A stretch of DNA of 64,000 nucleotides from Helicobacter pametensis ATCC 51478 (GTDB taxonomy: Bacteria; Campylobacterota; Campylobacteria; Campylobacterales; Helicobacteraceae): assembly GCF_000518225.1 (NCBI RefSeq), contig NZ_JADE01000008.1, positions 1 to 64,000 of the forward strand. The letters are read 5' to 3'. This document shows positions 62,825 through 64,000 of the stretch, in pieces (the first letter of the stretch is position 1; each line of letters starts with the position of its first letter). Both the position numbers and the translations under genes were made by a program. Below the pieces are notes generated by a model that was not told the origin of the DNA, ran no database searches, and saw only the letters and a list, made by a program, of their open reading frames with translations.

Positions 62825-64000
62825 ATGCAAGAGAAAAATGCAAGATTGTTCTACACTTTGATGTGTTTGGCTGGATTTTTTATCATTTTGATTCCTGTGG
62901 GGATTGCTAATTTGGTATTTGGATATATGCTTGGGGATAGTCCATGTACTTCGTGTTGGGGACAGCGAGAATCTATGATCTATATCGGAAGCACCGCGCT
63001 CTTTATTGTGAGATATGGCTTGAAGCCAAGATATATCTCATTTTTGCTGATTGCTACTGCATTTGCCCTCTGGCAGTCATTTAATCATATTGCTTGGCAT
63101 GCGATTGGGGATCTTGATCAAGGCTTTAGCTTGCTGATTTTTGGAATGCGTAGCTATGTTTGGGCTGAGGTGGTGTTTTGGTGTGTGGTATTGTTTTTGG
63201 GCGTGATGTTTGCTTTTGCACCAAGATTGAGTGAGCTGGAAGTGCATGGTGCGATGAGGGAAGTGGGTGGAGCAGCGCGCGTGGCATTTTTGATCTCAGC
63301 TTTGATTGTCGGATCCAATGCTTTTCAGGCTTTTGTGAGTACAGGGATTCCGCCATTTGTAGGGCAGGGGAATCCAGTGCGCTTCACACTTGATCCAAAA
63401 TACATCATCTGGTCTTCACAAAATTGGAAGAAATTTTTCACAGATTTTTCTGTGCTTGGTGTGCGTGATGTGAAGGATCCAGATTATGCATTTGCTCCAT
63501 CTTCAAAACTTGGAATCAGTTTTACCCAAAAAAGTGATCAATCTCCCTTTGAGCGCATTGATTATGCTCTCAAAATCAAAGATGAGAAAGTTATCAAGAT
63601 TGATGCTCCACTGAATACTTTGAGTGAGATTTATGGAGAATATATTGTGAGTTCAAAGCATCATGTGTATTTTCTTTCTTTGGATTCTCAGAGCAGGGAT
63701 TTATTTGAGCTTGATCCTTATTTCTCATCAACGATCAATCCCATCATTGGAATCATCCCCTATATGAGCCACAAGTATTTGCTCATGGGATCCAATAAAA
63801 CCTATTTGAGATTCCAAAAAAATGCTCAAGCCAATGAGCGTCTTCAATATGCTGATTTCATCAAGGGGGCAAATGCATTTGAGGGGCAGGGAGAAGGTTT
63901 GGGAAGAGGAAAGTTTTTGACTGTGAGGGCAAAATTCCATCATATTCTTAGCATTGCTACAGATGGAAAGTATATCTACACAGCCACAGTCCCCAATAAC
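62825..64000 (+). CDS. dsbI: DsbI-type disulfide oxidoreductase, partial at window edge
   Basis: An inner membrane DsbB-like enzyme fused to a periplasmic beta-propeller-like domain. 392 codons lie in the window without a stop. The DsbB part has about five helices and the redox motif CTSC (about residues 40-43, in SPCTSCWGQRE). After about residue 165 a long periplasmic region begins ('NPVRFTLDPKYIIWSS', 'EYIVSSKHHVYFLSLDSQSRDLFELD'), as in DsbI. AGGAGG lies before ATG 62825, nine bases after dba. In Helicobacter and Campylobacter DsbI oxidises selected partners such as ASST. Confidence 0.9.
   Translation, partial: MQEKNARLFYTLMCLAGFFIILIPVGIANLVFGYMLGDSPCTSCWGQRESMIYIGSTALFIVRYGLKPRYISFLLIATAFALWQSFNHIAWHAIGDLDQGFSLLIFGMRSYVWAEVVFWCVVLFLGVMFAFAPRLSELEVHGAMREVGGAARVAFLISALIVGSNAFQAFVSTGIPPFVGQGNPVRFTLDPKYIIWSSQNWKKFFTDFSVLGVRDVKDPDYAFAPSSKLGISFTQKSDQSPFERIDYALKIKDEKVIKIDAPLNTLSEIYGEYIVSSKHHVYFLSLDSQSRDLFELDPYFSSTINPIIGIIPYMSHKYLLMGSNKTYLRFQKNAQANERLQYADFIKGANAFEGQGEGLGRGKFLTVRAKFHHILSIATDGKYIYTATVPNN

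Overview
The window looks like a Helicobacter-type genome (Campylobacterota, Helicobacteraceae): moderate-to-low GC, tightly packed operons with ATGA-type overlaps, promoters with a good -10 and little -35, and poly-C tracts. Several gene blocks follow an order known from Helicobacter: lpxC-tsaB-thrB-ylxR-infB-rbfA-rimP, cheY-prmA-ftsH-psd like-pssA, ksgA-rnj-kdsD and fabZ-lpxA-clpX-mreB-mreC. No rRNA, tRNA, IS element or CRISPR array was seen, and no gene-free stretch exceeds 300 bases.

Layout. 1-5278 (minus): Tat-exported, selenocysteine-containing formate dehydrogenase (torD-like chaperone, small Tat protein, fdhA with an in-frame TGA and SECIS hairpin, fdhB, partial fdhC). 5457-7139: molybdenum cofactor genes moaA and mobA, which serve that enzyme. 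7126-17234: flhB, an M23 peptidase, lpxC, thrB, translation factors, ribD and a methyltransferase. 17240-23565: YceI protein, exonuclease, cheY, prmA, ftsH, a catalytically degenerate Psd-like protein, pssA. 23591-27062 (minus): membrane protein, CoA-binding protein, DMT transporter, GT2 glycosyltransferase. 27184-32138: glmS and an Mla-type lipid transport operon. 32184-35959 (minus): kdsD, rnj, ksgA.

36600-47042 is mostly accessory. It holds a two-gene unit of unknown function behind a promoter whose spacer is a G10 tract (probably phase variable), a decayed RelBE module, rlmN and queH. Then comes a cluster of tiny membrane proteins, zinc ribbons, a WYL-domain regulator, a three-gene GTPase operon with a palindrome over its -10 box, a DUF445 protein and a HEPN-like protein. 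Three transcription units in this cluster share a GACA-N5-TGTC inverted repeat at the promoter. This is the best candidate for an undescribed regulon or system.

47217-54712 returns to core genes (fabZ, lpxA, clpX, mreB, mreC) followed by two glycosyltransferases. 54646-57465 is a zinc uptake locus (znuABC) divergent from a Fur-family regulator, with a perfect 17-bp palindrome between their promoters. 57462-60000 holds wecB, a YwqK-repeat protein and endonuclease I. 60032-61140 is a DUF3800 gene flanked by perfect 62-bp direct repeats, apparently inserted between divergent promoters. 61178-62544 is a TPP riboswitch with a PnuC-family thiamine transporter and thiamine pyrophosphokinase. The window ends in a dba/dsbI-like disulfide formation pair, cut by the edge.
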